Assembly (NCBI RefSeq): GCF_024385605.1
Contig: NZ_JANFOJ010000001.1
Location: 248,001 to 312,000, forward strand
Length of the DNA: 64,000 bases
Origin: Sporolactobacillus sp. STSJ-5
GTDB lineage: Bacteria; Bacillota; Bacilli; Bacillales; Sporolactobacillaceae
Direction: 5' to 3'
The translations under genes and the position numbers were made by a program. Positions 7,201-15,722 of this stretch are shown here, piece after piece (the first letter of the stretch is position 1; each line of letters opens with the position of its first letter). A model generated the notes under the pieces. It did no database searches. It worked only from the letters and a program-made list of their open reading frames with translations, and was not told the origin of the DNA.

Positions 7201-9645
7201 TTACAAGGCCTGCTCCGTTCGAGCGATAATATCATCCTGTGTTTCTTTTGAAAGACCGGTGAAGAATGCAGAATAACCGGCGACGCGTACAATTAGATCA
7301 CGATAGTTTTCCGGATGTTTTTGCGCATCAATTAGCGTTTCACGAGAGACGATATTATATTGAACATGGTACCCATGCAATCTGTTGAAAAAGGTTCTAA
7401 TTAGCAATACCAGCTTCATGCAGTTTTCTTCATTCTGCAGAATCTGCGGCGACATTTTTTGGTTCAGTAGCACGCCGCCTGTAATATCTGCTGTCGGCAA
7501 TTTTGATACGGATTTAAAAACGGCTGTCGGTCCGTCATGATCCATCGAATGCTCCGGCGAGCATCCTTCAGCAAGTGCCGTTCGGGCATGACGGCCATCC
7601 GGAGTGGCGAGTGTGCTGTGACCTTGCCCGACATTCGCAGAAATAGAGGATGTGCCGGCATAGCGAAGTCCGCCGATTGGTCCGCGCCCGTAACGTGTAT
7701 TTTTATATTTTGAAATCTCATCAATATACGGCTGATAAGCATTCTGAATCAGTTCATCTACATAATCAACATCATTGCCGTATTTTGGTGCGTCATTGAG
7801 CAGTGTCTGACGGATTTTTTCCCCTTTTTCACCGGCAAAATCATTGGTAAGCGCATCCCAAAGCTCCTTGCGGCTGATCTTCTTTTCATCATAGACCAGT
7901 TTTTTAACGGCACTCAGCGAATCGGCAAGATTAGCGATTCCAACCTGCAAGCCGCTGATAAAATCGTAGACGGCACCGCCCTCTTTAATTGTTTTTCCGC
8001 GTCCGACGCAATCATCGGTCAGCGTGGAGCAGAGAATATCCGGACAATCCTGTTCAAGCACCAGATCGCATGAATTTTCAATGATTACACTCTGCCTTGT
8101 AATTTCGCGAAGCCCTTTGTCCCAAGCTTTTTCAAGCTCCTCATAGGATTTCATATCGACAAAGTGACCACTGCCTTCGAGCAGCTTCTTTCCCGTTTCC
8201 GGATCAACGCCGTTGTTCATGATAATGAGCAGTGTACGTGGAAAGTTAATGAAGCTCATACCCGTGCAACGATAACCCCATTTTCCCGGTACTGCCGTCT
8301 CCACACAGCCGATCGCACTGTAATTGTACGCATCCTCTTCTTTTACCCCGCGTTTGATAAACGATGAAATAATGATTTCATCGTTGTTAAACGCGGGCAT
8401 GCCCATCCCCAGCTTAATGACCTCGATGCACTCACGCATGAATGCGTCACTTAAACCGCGGTGATAGCGAACGGTTAAATTCGGCTGCGTCAAATGTGCC
8501 TGAGCGACACTCCGCAAAATAAGATAGGACAGACCGTTTATCGCATCCTTCTTATCCGGAGTCTGACCGCCAATGGTAACGTTTTGATACAATGGACTTC
8601 CCGCACTGAATTCTGTGTGTCCCCATGAACGTACTTTGTTAATGGTCAGCGTCTTCATCCACAGGTTAGTCAGCAATTCCGTCGCCTGTTCATCTGTCAG
8701 AATTCTGCGATCAACATCACGCTGATAGAAAGGAAACAGGTACTGATCCATCCGTCCGTAAGATACCGAATGACCATTTGATTCAATCTGAAGGACAAGA
8801 TGAATGAGCCAAATCGACTGCACAGCTTCATAGAAAGTATCAGCCGGTTCGTAAGGAACCTTATTCAATATCTGAGCCATATTCCTTAATTCTGTTTGAC
8901 GCTGCGGGTCCTTTTCCGTCTCAGCTTTCTCTGCTGCCAAATTTGCATAGCGCTTTGCAAAATCCCGTACTGCCTTAATTACGTTCAGACTCGCTTCATA
9001 AAAATACAATTTCTTTTGATCTTCAATATCAGTCAGATTCAAATGATCCAATGCGTCTTTGACACGTTTTTCGTACGATTTCAGCCCGTAATTGATCACA
9101 TTTTTATAGTCGACGGCAAGATGACCGTCACCTGAAGTAATGTTGCCGTCTGCTCCGATGATGCCCAGATCATAAAAAATTTTGCTATGCGGCGGAAAGG
9201 CCGCCAGTCCGCGATCTTCTAGTGTATTATGTTTCCAGAAAGGCGCAATCTCTTTTAATTGTTTCTTTGTTTCTTCAGTAATATAGAAGACGTCACCCGG
9301 ACGTTTTTCAAACCGGTCCAGTTCATCAATCACCCAGTTCATTGAGTATTCTGGAAAAACAGGTGCCCAGCGATTTTTTCGTGCCTGATTTCCTGCAATC
9401 AATGTGTCGTCTTCGATGTAGATCGTCATGTGTTCCAATATATTCTCAAGCATATAAGCACGCTTAAGATCCAGCTGTTTATCTGCATGTTCTTTATAAC
9501 TCTGTGTCACAAGAACTGCACGTTCAGCATCAATAAACGGTTTAGCATCAAGGATTGAATTACGGAATCGTTCCATTTTCGGTGTTAATTCTCCGAAATG
9601 CGCCGATCTTTTTGCTTGCGCTTGAATCATTGAGTCTGCTGTCAT
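7201..9645 (-). CDS. ybiW: YbiW-type glycyl radical enzyme (probable 1,5-anhydroglucitol-6-phosphate lyase)
   Basis: 814 aa from the ATG at 9645, which has a perfect AGGAGGG site; the frame is open further upstream to 9750 but without a ribosome site. PFL domain, thiyl cysteine in AIGCVETAVPGKWGYR (about C447), and radical glycine in RVAGYSAFF (about G790). Length and the segments GKWGYRCTGMSFINF, GRGPIGGLRYAGTSSISANV and QYNIVSRETL match E. coli YbiW (about 810 aa) as I recall it. YbiW is reported to cleave 1,5-anhydroglucitol 6-phosphate to 1-deoxyfructose 6-phosphate. No activase is co-directional; the nearest free one is divergent at 10692. A perfect cre site lies about 70 bases before the start. 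Function is by homology. Confidence 0.85.
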   Translation of the reverse strand: MTADSMIQAQAKRSAHFGELTPKMERFRNSILDAKPFIDAERAVLVTQSYKEHADKQLDLKRAYMLENILEHMTIYIEDDTLIAGNQARKNRWAPVFPEYSMNWVIDELDRFEKRPGDVFYITEETKKQLKEIAPFWKHNTLEDRGLAAFPPHSKIFYDLGIIGADGNITSGDGHLAVDYKNVINYGLKSYEKRVKDALDHLNLTDIEDQKKLYFYEASLNVIKAVRDFAKRYANLAAEKAETEKDPQRQTELRNMAQILNKVPYEPADTFYEAVQSIWLIHLVLQIESNGHSVSYGRMDQYLFPFYQRDVDRRILTDEQATELLTNLWMKTLTINKVRSWGHTEFSAGSPLYQNVTIGGQTPDKKDAINGLSYLILRSVAQAHLTQPNLTVRYHRGLSDAFMRECIEVIKLGMGMPAFNNDEIIISSFIKRGVKEEDAYNYSAIGCVETAVPGKWGYRCTGMSFINFPRTLLIIMNNGVDPETGKKLLEGSGHFVDMKSYEELEKAWDKGLREITRQSVIIENSCDLVLEQDCPDILCSTLTDDCVGRGKTIKEGGAVYDFISGLQVGIANLADSLSAVKKLVYDEKKISRKELWDALTNDFAGEKGEKIRQTLLNDAPKYGNDVDYVDELIQNAYQPYIDEISKYKNTRYGRGPIGGLRYAGTSSISANVGQGHSTLATPDGRHARTALAEGCSPEHSMDHDGPTAVFKSVSKLPTADITGGVLLNQKMSPQILQNEENCMKLVLLIRTFFNRLHGYHVQYNIVSRETLIDAQKHPENYRDLIVRVAGYSAFFTGLSKETQDDIIARTEQAL

Positions 9646-9715
9646 AATTAAAGCCCTCCTGATTATTTTCATAAGAATCAATATAAGCTTTCTTTCGAAA
9701 CTATAATAGCATTCA

Positions 9716-9731
9716 ATGTAAGCGTAAACAA
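9716..9731. promoter_or_regulatory. cre site (CcpA operator) upstream of the YbiW-like gene
   Basis: ATGTAAGCGTAAACAA matches WTGNAANCGNWNNCAW at all defined positions and lies 71-86 bases upstream of the start at 9645. It implies glucose repression of the radical enzyme. Confidence 0.7.
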
Positions 9732-9792
9732 TGACTTTTGGCAATTTCATTCAACTTTAATATTAATGGTCATTTGTGCATTTTAAACTTTT

Positions 9793-10551
9793 TTATACAG
9801 TATGCAGACGAATGCCTTGATCTGAGAGAAAAACACTTGTTTCGTCGTCTAATCCACTGTCCGTATAAACTTCGTGAATGGCTTGCACATTAAATTGCTT
9901 TACGAAACTTTTCTCCTTAAATTTACTGGAATCCGTAAGAATAATGACATGCTTGCTTGATTTTGCCATGGTTTGGACCATCTCTGCTCTCATAATATCA
10001 TTTCCAAAGAAACCGACATTTCGATCAAATCCATCCGTACCAATAAACAGTTTGTCAACAAAAAAATCAGCTAAATTCTGTTTTGCAATCGGCCCGACCG
10101 TTACTTGCGACTCACTTTGATAGGACCCGCCAAGCAGTTCAATGCGAACGCTGTTATATTTACCCACAAGAGACGCAATGAAAAATGAATTCGTTATGAT
10201 TGTGACATTTTCTTTAACCATGGCAATTTCTTCTGCCAACAGGGCACAAGTTGAACCTGATTCGATCATAATTGTTTCATTATCTTGTATTGACTGAACT
10301 GCAAGTTGTGCGATTTTCTTTTTCACTTCGTAATGATTTGCTAGCCGATAGCTGATATCATCAACATTATTCATCATTGCGTAGCCATGTTTCCGTTGCA
10401 ACAGACCTTTCGCTTCCAAGCGGTCTAAGTCTTTCCTAATCGTCACCTTGGATACGCTTAACAGCTCTGCTAATTCATTAACATCTATTTTCGTTCGATC
10501 AGTAACAATCGTTAACAAATCATTTTCACGTGTCGTTAATTCTGATGTCAA
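9793..10551 (-). CDS. DeoR/GlpR family transcriptional regulator (module 2)
   Basis: 252 aa from a TTG at 10551 with AGGAGG eight bases upstream. Winged-helix DNA-binding region LAELLSVSKVTIRKDLDRLEAKG (about residues 27-49) and a DeoRC sensor domain (IMIESGSTCALLAEEI near 94-109; FIGTDGFDRNVGFF near 168). It sits between the YbiW-like gene (same strand, 147 bases downstream) and the divergent second activase, so it is placed to control both from the two flanking intergenic regions. It is only distantly similar to the DeoR regulator at 2671-3438, so the two modules appear to respond separately. The ligand is unknown, probably a phosphorylated sugar. Confidence 0.85.
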   Translation of the reverse strand: MTSELTTRENDLLTIVTDRTKIDVNELAELLSVSKVTIRKDLDRLEAKGLLQRKHGYAMMNNVDDISYRLANHYEVKKKIAQLAVQSIQDNETIMIESGSTCALLAEEIAMVKENVTIITNSFFIASLVGKYNSVRIELLGGSYQSESQVTVGPIAKQNLADFFVDKLFIGTDGFDRNVGFFGNDIMRAEMVQTMAKSSKHVIILTDSSKFKEKSFVKQFNVQAIHEVYTDSGLDDETSVFLSDQGIRLHTV

Positions 10552-10691
10552 AATGACGGCCTCCTATACATTGTTTTCTTCAGTTTATCACAATTGATTG
10601 ATCATCTTATTTCTTTCACAGCTTATTAACATTTCTTACGTAAATAATATGCTAAAATAAAAAAGATGAAAAGGAATTGAGGCGGTCTTAA

Positions 10692-11504
10692 TTGAAAACG
10701 CTTACTAATAATGAAACGAGCCATTCAAAAGGACTCATCTTTAATATTCAGAAGTTCAGTATTAACGACGGACCCGGAATACGAACGGTCATCTTTTTTA
10801 AGGGCTGCCCGCTACGATGTCCTTGGTGTGCTAATCCAGAATCTCAACGAGCATGTCCTGAAAAAATGCACGATCATGCTAACGGCAATACTACGCTCGT
10901 TGGTGAATTCAAGAGTATCGCGGAAATTATCAAAGTGATTTTACAGGATCGTGATTACTATGAGGAATCAAATGGAGGTGTCACCTTTTCAGGCGGAGAA
11001 GTGCTTAATCAAGCACCCTTTGTGATTGAACTTGCGAAAGCAATTAAAAAAGAAAACATTCACATCATTTGTGAGACAACCGGATTTACCAGGCCTGCTG
11101 TCTTTCGAGAATTCATTAAGTACATGGATTTTATGTTCTATGATGTAAAGCATTGGAACGGCGAAGCACATCGCGCCGCCACCGGCGTGGATAATGAATT
11201 AATTATCCATAACCTTGAGTCCGCATTAAAAGCACAGAAGAAGCTTATGGTCAGAATTCCGATTATTCCTTGCTTTAATGACGCCTTGAGCGATGCCGCG
11301 CATTTCGGTCAATTGTTTAAACGTATCGGTGTCACAAAGGTTGAACTGCTCCCTTTCCATCAATTCGGCTTGAACAAGTACACAGAATTGGGGCGGGAAT
11401 ACGAAATGAAAGATGTCCGTCAATTACATGCGGAAGATCTCCTAGATTTTAAAAAAGTATTGAACGAAGCGGGAATCGCGGTCAAACTGAATGGATCTTT
11501 TTAA
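10692..11504 (+). CDS. Glycyl radical enzyme activase, compact form (probable partner of the YbiW-like enzyme)
   Basis: 270 aa radical-SAM protein. The start is a TTG at 10692 with GAGGCGGT just upstream. Cluster motif C39-X3-C43-X2-C46 (GCPLRCPWCANPE), then GGVTFSGGEVL (near 98-108). As with the first activase, the ferredoxin-like cysteine cluster is absent: only one further cysteine follows closely (ACPEKM). The two activases share the NPESQ signature but differ clearly in the middle, as expected if each serves its own radical enzyme. It is divergent from deoR and the YbiW-like gene, with a weak promoter (extended -10 TGCTAAAAT near 10651-10659) in the 140-base gap. Pairing with the YbiW-like enzyme is inferred from position. 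Confidence 0.85.
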   Translation: MKTLTNNETSHSKGLIFNIQKFSINDGPGIRTVIFFKGCPLRCPWCANPESQRACPEKMHDHANGNTTLVGEFKSIAEIIKVILQDRDYYEESNGGVTFSGGEVLNQAPFVIELAKAIKKENIHIICETTGFTRPAVFREFIKYMDFMFYDVKHWNGEAHRAATGVDNELIIHNLESALKAQKKLMVRIPIIPCFNDALSDAAHFGQLFKRIGVTKVELLPFHQFGLNKYTELGREYEMKDVRQLHAEDLLDFKKVLNEAGIAVKLNGSF

Positions 11505-11540
11505 TCCACGTCCTCGCAACAATTTATTTTCAGCTGTAAT

Positions 11541-11582
11541 AAGTAAAAAGCCAATGTGACGAATCACATTGGCTTTTTACTT
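11541..11582. terminator. Bidirectional terminator between the activase and pheT
   Basis: A perfect 19-bp inverted repeat beginning AAGTAAAAAGCCAATGTGA with a CGAA tetraloop and T-runs on both sides. It marks the edge between the accessory island and the core pheST operon. Confidence 0.92.
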
Positions 11583-11597
11583 ATATATATTTAGTCG

Positions 11598-14015
11598 TTA
11601 TCCACGAAGCTCCGCGCCTAACTGCTCCGCACAGGCACTGACAATCTTTTCATGAACGACGTTCACTTCATCATCGGTCAAGGTCCGCTCCGGATCAAAA
11701 TAGACAAGTGAGAATGCCATAGACTTCTCATCCGCCGCTACATGACTGCCTTCATAGACATCAAAGAGCTGTACCGATTTAAGAAGCGGAGTGCCATTCT
11801 CGCGGATGACCCGATCAAGATCAGCCGCAGCTACAGTCCGTTTCACAACAAGCGCAATATCACGTGTTGTCGATGGGAATCGCGGCAAGCCATGATACTC
11901 AATAGCAGCCTCTCCGTGACGGAGCAGCGACTCAATGGCAACTTCGAATACAAACGTTTCATTTAACCCGCAGTTCTTCTGAACTCTAGGGTGGAGTGCA
12001 CCGATATAACCAATGACTTCACCGTTTAATAAAATATCTGCGGTTTGTCCCGGATGCATCCCCTCCCGTTTCGAAGGAGAATAAGTGATATGATTAGCGA
12101 CACCCAGGGAATCGAACAGCGTTTCAACAATTCCTTTCACTGAGAAAAAGTCGACTGTATCCGGATCGCCTTCCCAATTTCTTTCCGTACGCTTCCCGGT
12201 AATGATTCCCGCTAAATGCTCTTCCTCAGCCGGTCTCGCTTCTCCTTTAACCGGAAGGAACACCTTGCCGATTTCATAGAATTTAATATCCGGCATCTGT
12301 CTGTTCAAGTGATATTGAGCAACGTTAATGAGTTGAGGAACAATACTCTGACGCAATGCTGCATGCTCTTCGCTCATCGGCCAAATGACTTGTGTCGGTT
12401 CTATTCCTTTATTGCTTACCGCGTAGGAAGAAGCACTTTCCTTCGATGTAAGCGAATAAGTATAAGCTTGGCTCAAGCCCATGCCGTTCATCAAGCCTTC
12501 TACTCTTCTGCGGATCTTTTGATAAGGTGTCAACGATGCATGTGAGGACGTGCCCTCAGGCAGCGTTGCCGGAATATGATTGTACCCATAAATACGTCCG
12601 ACTTCTTCGACGAGATCCTCAGGAATGGTCACATCGAAGCGTCTGGCAGGTACGGATACCTGCATTATTTCGCCTTCCACGTTAACTTTAAAATTCAGCC
12701 GTTCAAGTATCCCGACGATCTGTTCGCGTGCGAATTCCGATCCTAAAACTTGATTGATTTTTTGCCAAGGCATCATAATCTGATGCTCTGCTACCGTTCG
12801 TTCACCGGCTTCGACAATACCTTTAAGTACCGTCGCATGGGCGTACTGTATTAACAGTTCAGCTGCTCGATCAGCGGCCAGAGCGACTCGATTACGATCA
12901 AGCCCTTTCTCATAGCGGCTGCTGGCATCCGAGCGCAATTGGAGCCTCGCCGCTGTTTTGCGGATTGAAATTGGATCGAAGACTGCTGCTTCAAGCAGAA
13001 CATTTTCTGTATCGCTTGAAACCTCTGTATTTTCACCACCCATAACGCCTGCAACAGCGACACCCTTTTTGCCATTTGTTATGAGCAGATCCTCATCTGT
13101 CAATTTTCGAAGCTGGCCGTCAAGCGTAGTGATTTCTTCATGATCTCCGGCAAAACGAACGAGTACATGATTCGAACCGAATTGATCAAAATCAAATGTA
13201 TGGAGCGGCTGTCCGTATTCGAGCATCACGTAATTTGAAACATCAACGACATTGCTGATCGGGCGAACACCGGCCGCAATCAGACGCAGCTGCATCCAGC
13301 GTGGTGCCGGAGCGACTTTAATGCCGTTCATGACGCGTGCGCCATAATAAGGAACCATTTGCTCGGCATCAACGGAGACACTTATTTTTTCGCTTGCCAA
13401 CTGGTCTGATTCAGCTACTACCGGCTTTTTCAGTTGGATCGGACGATCAAGAATCGCACCGACTTCATAAGCGACGCCGATCATATTCATGCAATGCGCA
13501 CTGTTCACCAAAATATCCAAATCAAGAATAGCGTCGTCAAGATTCAAATAAGGGAGTGCATCTGCACCGACCGGCACCTCATCATCAAAGACATAAATGC
13601 CGTCCGCATATTCCTTAGGTACAAAATTATGATCGAAGCCCAGTTCATCAAGTGAACAGATCATGCCGTTTGAAATCTCACCACGCAGTTTTGCTCGCTT
13701 GATTTTCACATTATTCGCGATTCTTGCACCGACAGTCGCAACCGGTACCTTTTGTCCGGCGGCAACATTTGGTGCACCGCATACAATCTGAACGGTTTCT
13801 GTTCCCAGATTAACTTGACACAAATGAAGCTTTTCCGCTTCCGGATGCTGCGCGCAAGACTCAACCTTGCCGACCACAATACCCTTCAATCCCTCTCCCG
13901 GATAAACAATGTGCTCCACTTCAATTCCCGAATTTGTTATTTTATCCGCTAATTCTTCCGGCGTGACACCGCCTAAATCTATATAGTCCTGCAACCAATT
14001 ATAGGAAACCAGCAT
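11598..14015 (-). CDS. pheT: Phenylalanyl-tRNA synthetase beta subunit
   Basis: 805 aa, the usual Bacillus length (about 804). Forms the alpha2beta2 enzyme charging tRNA-Phe. Domains in order: N-terminal part with an EMAP/OB tRNA-binding fold (GIVVGKV…HPEAEKLHLCQVN, about 40-150), B3/B4 editing region (about 210-390), B5 (about 405-475), catalytic-like core, and C-terminal FDX-ACB anticodon-binding domain (FPSTTRDIALVV, about 712-805). It starts 15 bases after pheS with a good ribosome site and shares its T-box control. Nothing unusual in the protein. In B. subtilis, rnhC and zapA follow; here the accessory island does. Confidence 0.97.
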   Translation of the reverse strand: MLVSYNWLQDYIDLGGVTPEELADKITNSGIEVEHIVYPGEGLKGIVVGKVESCAQHPEAEKLHLCQVNLGTETVQIVCGAPNVAAGQKVPVATVGARIANNVKIKRAKLRGEISNGMICSLDELGFDHNFVPKEYADGIYVFDDEVPVGADALPYLNLDDAILDLDILVNSAHCMNMIGVAYEVGAILDRPIQLKKPVVAESDQLASEKISVSVDAEQMVPYYGARVMNGIKVAPAPRWMQLRLIAAGVRPISNVVDVSNYVMLEYGQPLHTFDFDQFGSNHVLVRFAGDHEEITTLDGQLRKLTDEDLLITNGKKGVAVAGVMGGENTEVSSDTENVLLEAAVFDPISIRKTAARLQLRSDASSRYEKGLDRNRVALAADRAAELLIQYAHATVLKGIVEAGERTVAEHQIMMPWQKINQVLGSEFAREQIVGILERLNFKVNVEGEIMQVSVPARRFDVTIPEDLVEEVGRIYGYNHIPATLPEGTSSHASLTPYQKIRRRVEGLMNGMGLSQAYTYSLTSKESASSYAVSNKGIEPTQVIWPMSEEHAALRQSIVPQLINVAQYHLNRQMPDIKFYEIGKVFLPVKGEARPAEEEHLAGIITGKRTERNWEGDPDTVDFFSVKGIVETLFDSLGVANHITYSPSKREGMHPGQTADILLNGEVIGYIGALHPRVQKNCGLNETFVFEVAIESLLRHGEAAIEYHGLPRFPSTTRDIALVVKRTVAAADLDRVIRENGTPLLKSVQLFDVYEGSHVAADEKSMAFSLVYFDPERTLTDDEVNVVHEKIVSACAEQLGAELRG

Positions 14016-14030
14016 CGTTCATTCTCCTCC

Positions 14031-15068
14031 TTATGCCCGATCAAATTGTTTCAAGAAACGAATATCATCTGTATAAAAATGACGAATGTCTTCGATGCCG
14101 TACTTCAACATCGCAATACGTTCCGGCCCCATGCCGAATGCAAAGCCTGTGTACTCGCTTGGATCAAAGCCGGACATGCGCAGCACATTCGGATGAACCA
14201 TGCCGGCACCAAGAATTTCAATCCAACCTGTGCCCTTGCAGACATTGCAACCATGACCGCCGCACCTAAAACAAGAAATGTCCATTTCTACTGACGGTTC
14301 GGTAAAAGGGAAGAAGCTTGGGCGAAGACGAATTTCACGGTCCGCACCGAACATATGCTTCGCGAATACGGTCAGAATCCCCTTCAAGTCGCTCAATCGT
14401 ACATTGTGATCGACATAAAGACCTTCGATCTGCATGAATTGATGCGAATGAGTCGCGTCATCATTATCGCGGCGGTACACTTTTCCAGGGCAGATAACCT
14501 TAACCGGACCGACACCCTTATGCTTTTCCAAGGTGTGCGCCTGTACAGGAGATGTATGCGTACGCATCAGTATTTCATCAGTTATATAGAACGAATCCTG
14601 CATATCACGAGCAGGATGATCCTTCGGAAGATTTAACGCTTCAAAGTTGTAGTAATCCTGTTCGACTTCAGGGCCTTCTTCAATGGAAAAGCCAAGACCG
14701 ATAAACAGATCCTCAACCTCCTGAATAATTGAAGCGAGCAGATGAGGACTGCCTGTCGCTATTTTTCTTCCCGGAAGCGTTACATCAATTTTCTCATGCT
14801 CAAGCTTCAGCTCAAGCAGCTTCGCTTCCAAGTCCGCTTTCTTTTCTTCAATTTTTGCGGCAATGAGTTTACGTACTTCATTCGCCAGTTGTCCGACAAT
14901 CGGGCGTTCTTCAGCAGAAAGCTTGCCCATGCTTTTCATAACTTCTGTGATCGGTCCTTTTTTGCCTAAAAAACGGATCTGTGCTTCCTGGAGCGCCTTC
15001 AGACCATCTGCTGAACCAATGTTCGATAAAGCCTGTTCGCGCAGCTCAAGCAATTTCTCTTTTAACAT
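14031..15068 (-). CDS. pheS: Phenylalanyl-tRNA synthetase alpha subunit
   Basis: 345 aa from the ATG at 15068. This start is chosen because AAGGG lies nine bases upstream; the ATG at 15077 abuts the ribosome site. N-terminal coiled coil, then the class II synthetase core with motif 2 (…[11 protein letters not shown]… [23 protein letters not shown]) and motif 3 ([17 protein letters not shown]). It catalyses aminoacylation with PheT. Upstream is a 600-base leader containing a T-box riboswitch and two structured repeats. The order SpoU-methyltransferase, pheS, pheT is as in B. subtilis (ysgA-pheS-pheT). Confidence 0.97.
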   Translation of the reverse strand: MLKEKLLELREQALSNIGSADGLKALQEAQIRFLGKKGPITEVMKSMGKLSAEERPIVGQLANEVRKLIAAKIEEKKADLEAKLLELKLEHEKIDVTLPGRKIATGSPHLLASIIQEVEDLFIGLGFSIEEGPEVEQDYYNFEALNLPKDHPARDMQDSFYITDEILMRTHTSPVQAHTLEKHKGVGPVKVICPGKVYRRDNDDATHSHQFMQIEGLYVDHNVRLSDLKGILTVFAKHMFGADREIRLRPSFFPFTEPSVEMDISCFRCGGHGCNVCKGTGWIEILGAGMVHPNVLRMSGFDPSEYTGFAFGMGPERIAMLKYGIEDIRHFYTDDIRFLKQFDRA

Positions 15069-15174
15069 GTTCTTCATCCCTTCACAAACTTTTTTAAATG
15101 AAGCTTTTCAAAAAGGAGGACAAAAAGGGCCGAGAAGATCAAGGAAGTGCAGTTTCGAGCACCGGAACGTACTG

Positions 15175-15231
15175 CTACAGGATGTAGTGACTTCGACGTT
15201 ACTCACAGGACGTGAGTGTAATTAGTCGAAG
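15175..15231. repeat. Two-hairpin structured repeat, copy A (pheS leader)
   Basis: 57-base module: hairpin CTACA-GGA-TGTAG, a TGA spacer, then an outer stem CTTCGAC/GTCGAAG enclosing CTCAC-AGGAC-GTGAG. It lies in the pheS leader downstream of the T-box terminator. Nearby flanks (GAGCACCGGAACGTAC… and TACGTGAGGAGC…) look like arms of a larger imperfect palindrome. The same architecture recurs at 15280-15336 and 46464-46521 with compensating base changes. Confidence 0.7.
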
Positions 15232-15279
15232 ATCTCCTGTAATACGTGAGGAGCAAAGAAACCAGCTGACACAGAACTT

Positions 15280-15336
15280 CCACAGGATGTGGTGACTTCT
15301 GCGTTGTGCACATGACGTGCACGTCATTAGCAGAAG
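15280..15336. repeat. Two-hairpin structured repeat, copy B (pheS leader)
   Basis: 57 bases, same length and layout as copy A: CCACA-GGA-TGTGG, then outer stem CTTCTGC/GCAGAAG enclosing GTGCAC-ATGAC-GTGCAC. Stem pairs differ from copy A in a compensating way, so structure rather than primary sequence is kept. Confidence 0.7.
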
Positions 15337-15374
15337 ATCCTCCTTACTTTTTTCCCGGACTTTTTGAACATCCT

Positions 15375-15688
15375 CTAAAAAAAACAAAAAAGCCCCGCCC
15401 CTAAAAAGGGACGAAGCGTCGCGTTACCACCCTTGTTGACCATTCAAAAAAAACAAATAGCCCACTCGAAAACATTTAACGGCGAATGCCGGCCAATCCT
15501 AGGCCGGCTGCCCGCCGGCGTTCAAACGGCAACTCAAGAGTGAATTCGTTCGGTCCGTATCATAAGCACGCTTTCAGTCGACGACGCACTCTCCCTGAAC
15601 GGCGGATACCGAATTACTATTCTCCATCACGGTTTTTACATCTATTTGGATTCATATTACCCATGAATCTAATCATTCTTTAAGTCTT
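15375..15688 (-). ncRNA. T-box riboswitch (tRNA-Phe sensing leader of pheST)
   Basis: The minus strand carries the T-box consensus AAGGGTGGTAACGC (15434-15421), followed by an intrinsic terminator (stem 15396-15413, CGTCCCT/AGGGGCG, then a T-rich tract). Upstream are AG-bulge-like AGGGAGAGTG and CTGAAAGCG elements of stem I. The likely specifier is TTC (Phe) at 15544-15542, flanked by GAA and A. Uncharged tRNA-Phe would pair with the specifier and the T-box bulge and favour readthrough into pheS. Confidence 0.88.
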
Positions 15689-15693
15689 TTCCT

Positions 15694-15722
15694 AGTATAG
15701 TCAATTGCAATCCGTTATGCAA
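15694..15722 (-). promoter_or_regulatory. Promoter of the T-box/pheST operon
   Basis: Minus strand TTGCAT (15722-15717), 17-base spacer, TATACT (15699-15694). The -35 overlaps the last codons of the upstream methyltransferase gene (stop at 15715). Transcription would start near 15687. Confidence 0.75.

Noticed and set aside
3940-9645. The two radical enzymes as pyruvate formate-lyases
   Set aside because: Both have a single catalytic Cys in GCVET rather than the adjacent Cys-Cys pair of PFL.
9646-9750. N-terminal extension of the YbiW-like enzyme from 9750
   Set aside because: No ribosome site; the ATG at 9645 follows AGGAGGG, and the extension overlaps the cre site.
15175-15336. CACAGGATGTG hairpins as CsrA/RsmA sites (resembling ACANGGANGU)
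   Set aside because: The GGA loop is on the plus strand, whereas pheS is transcribed from the minus strand, so the sense transcript carries UCC loops; the consensus also lacks one base.
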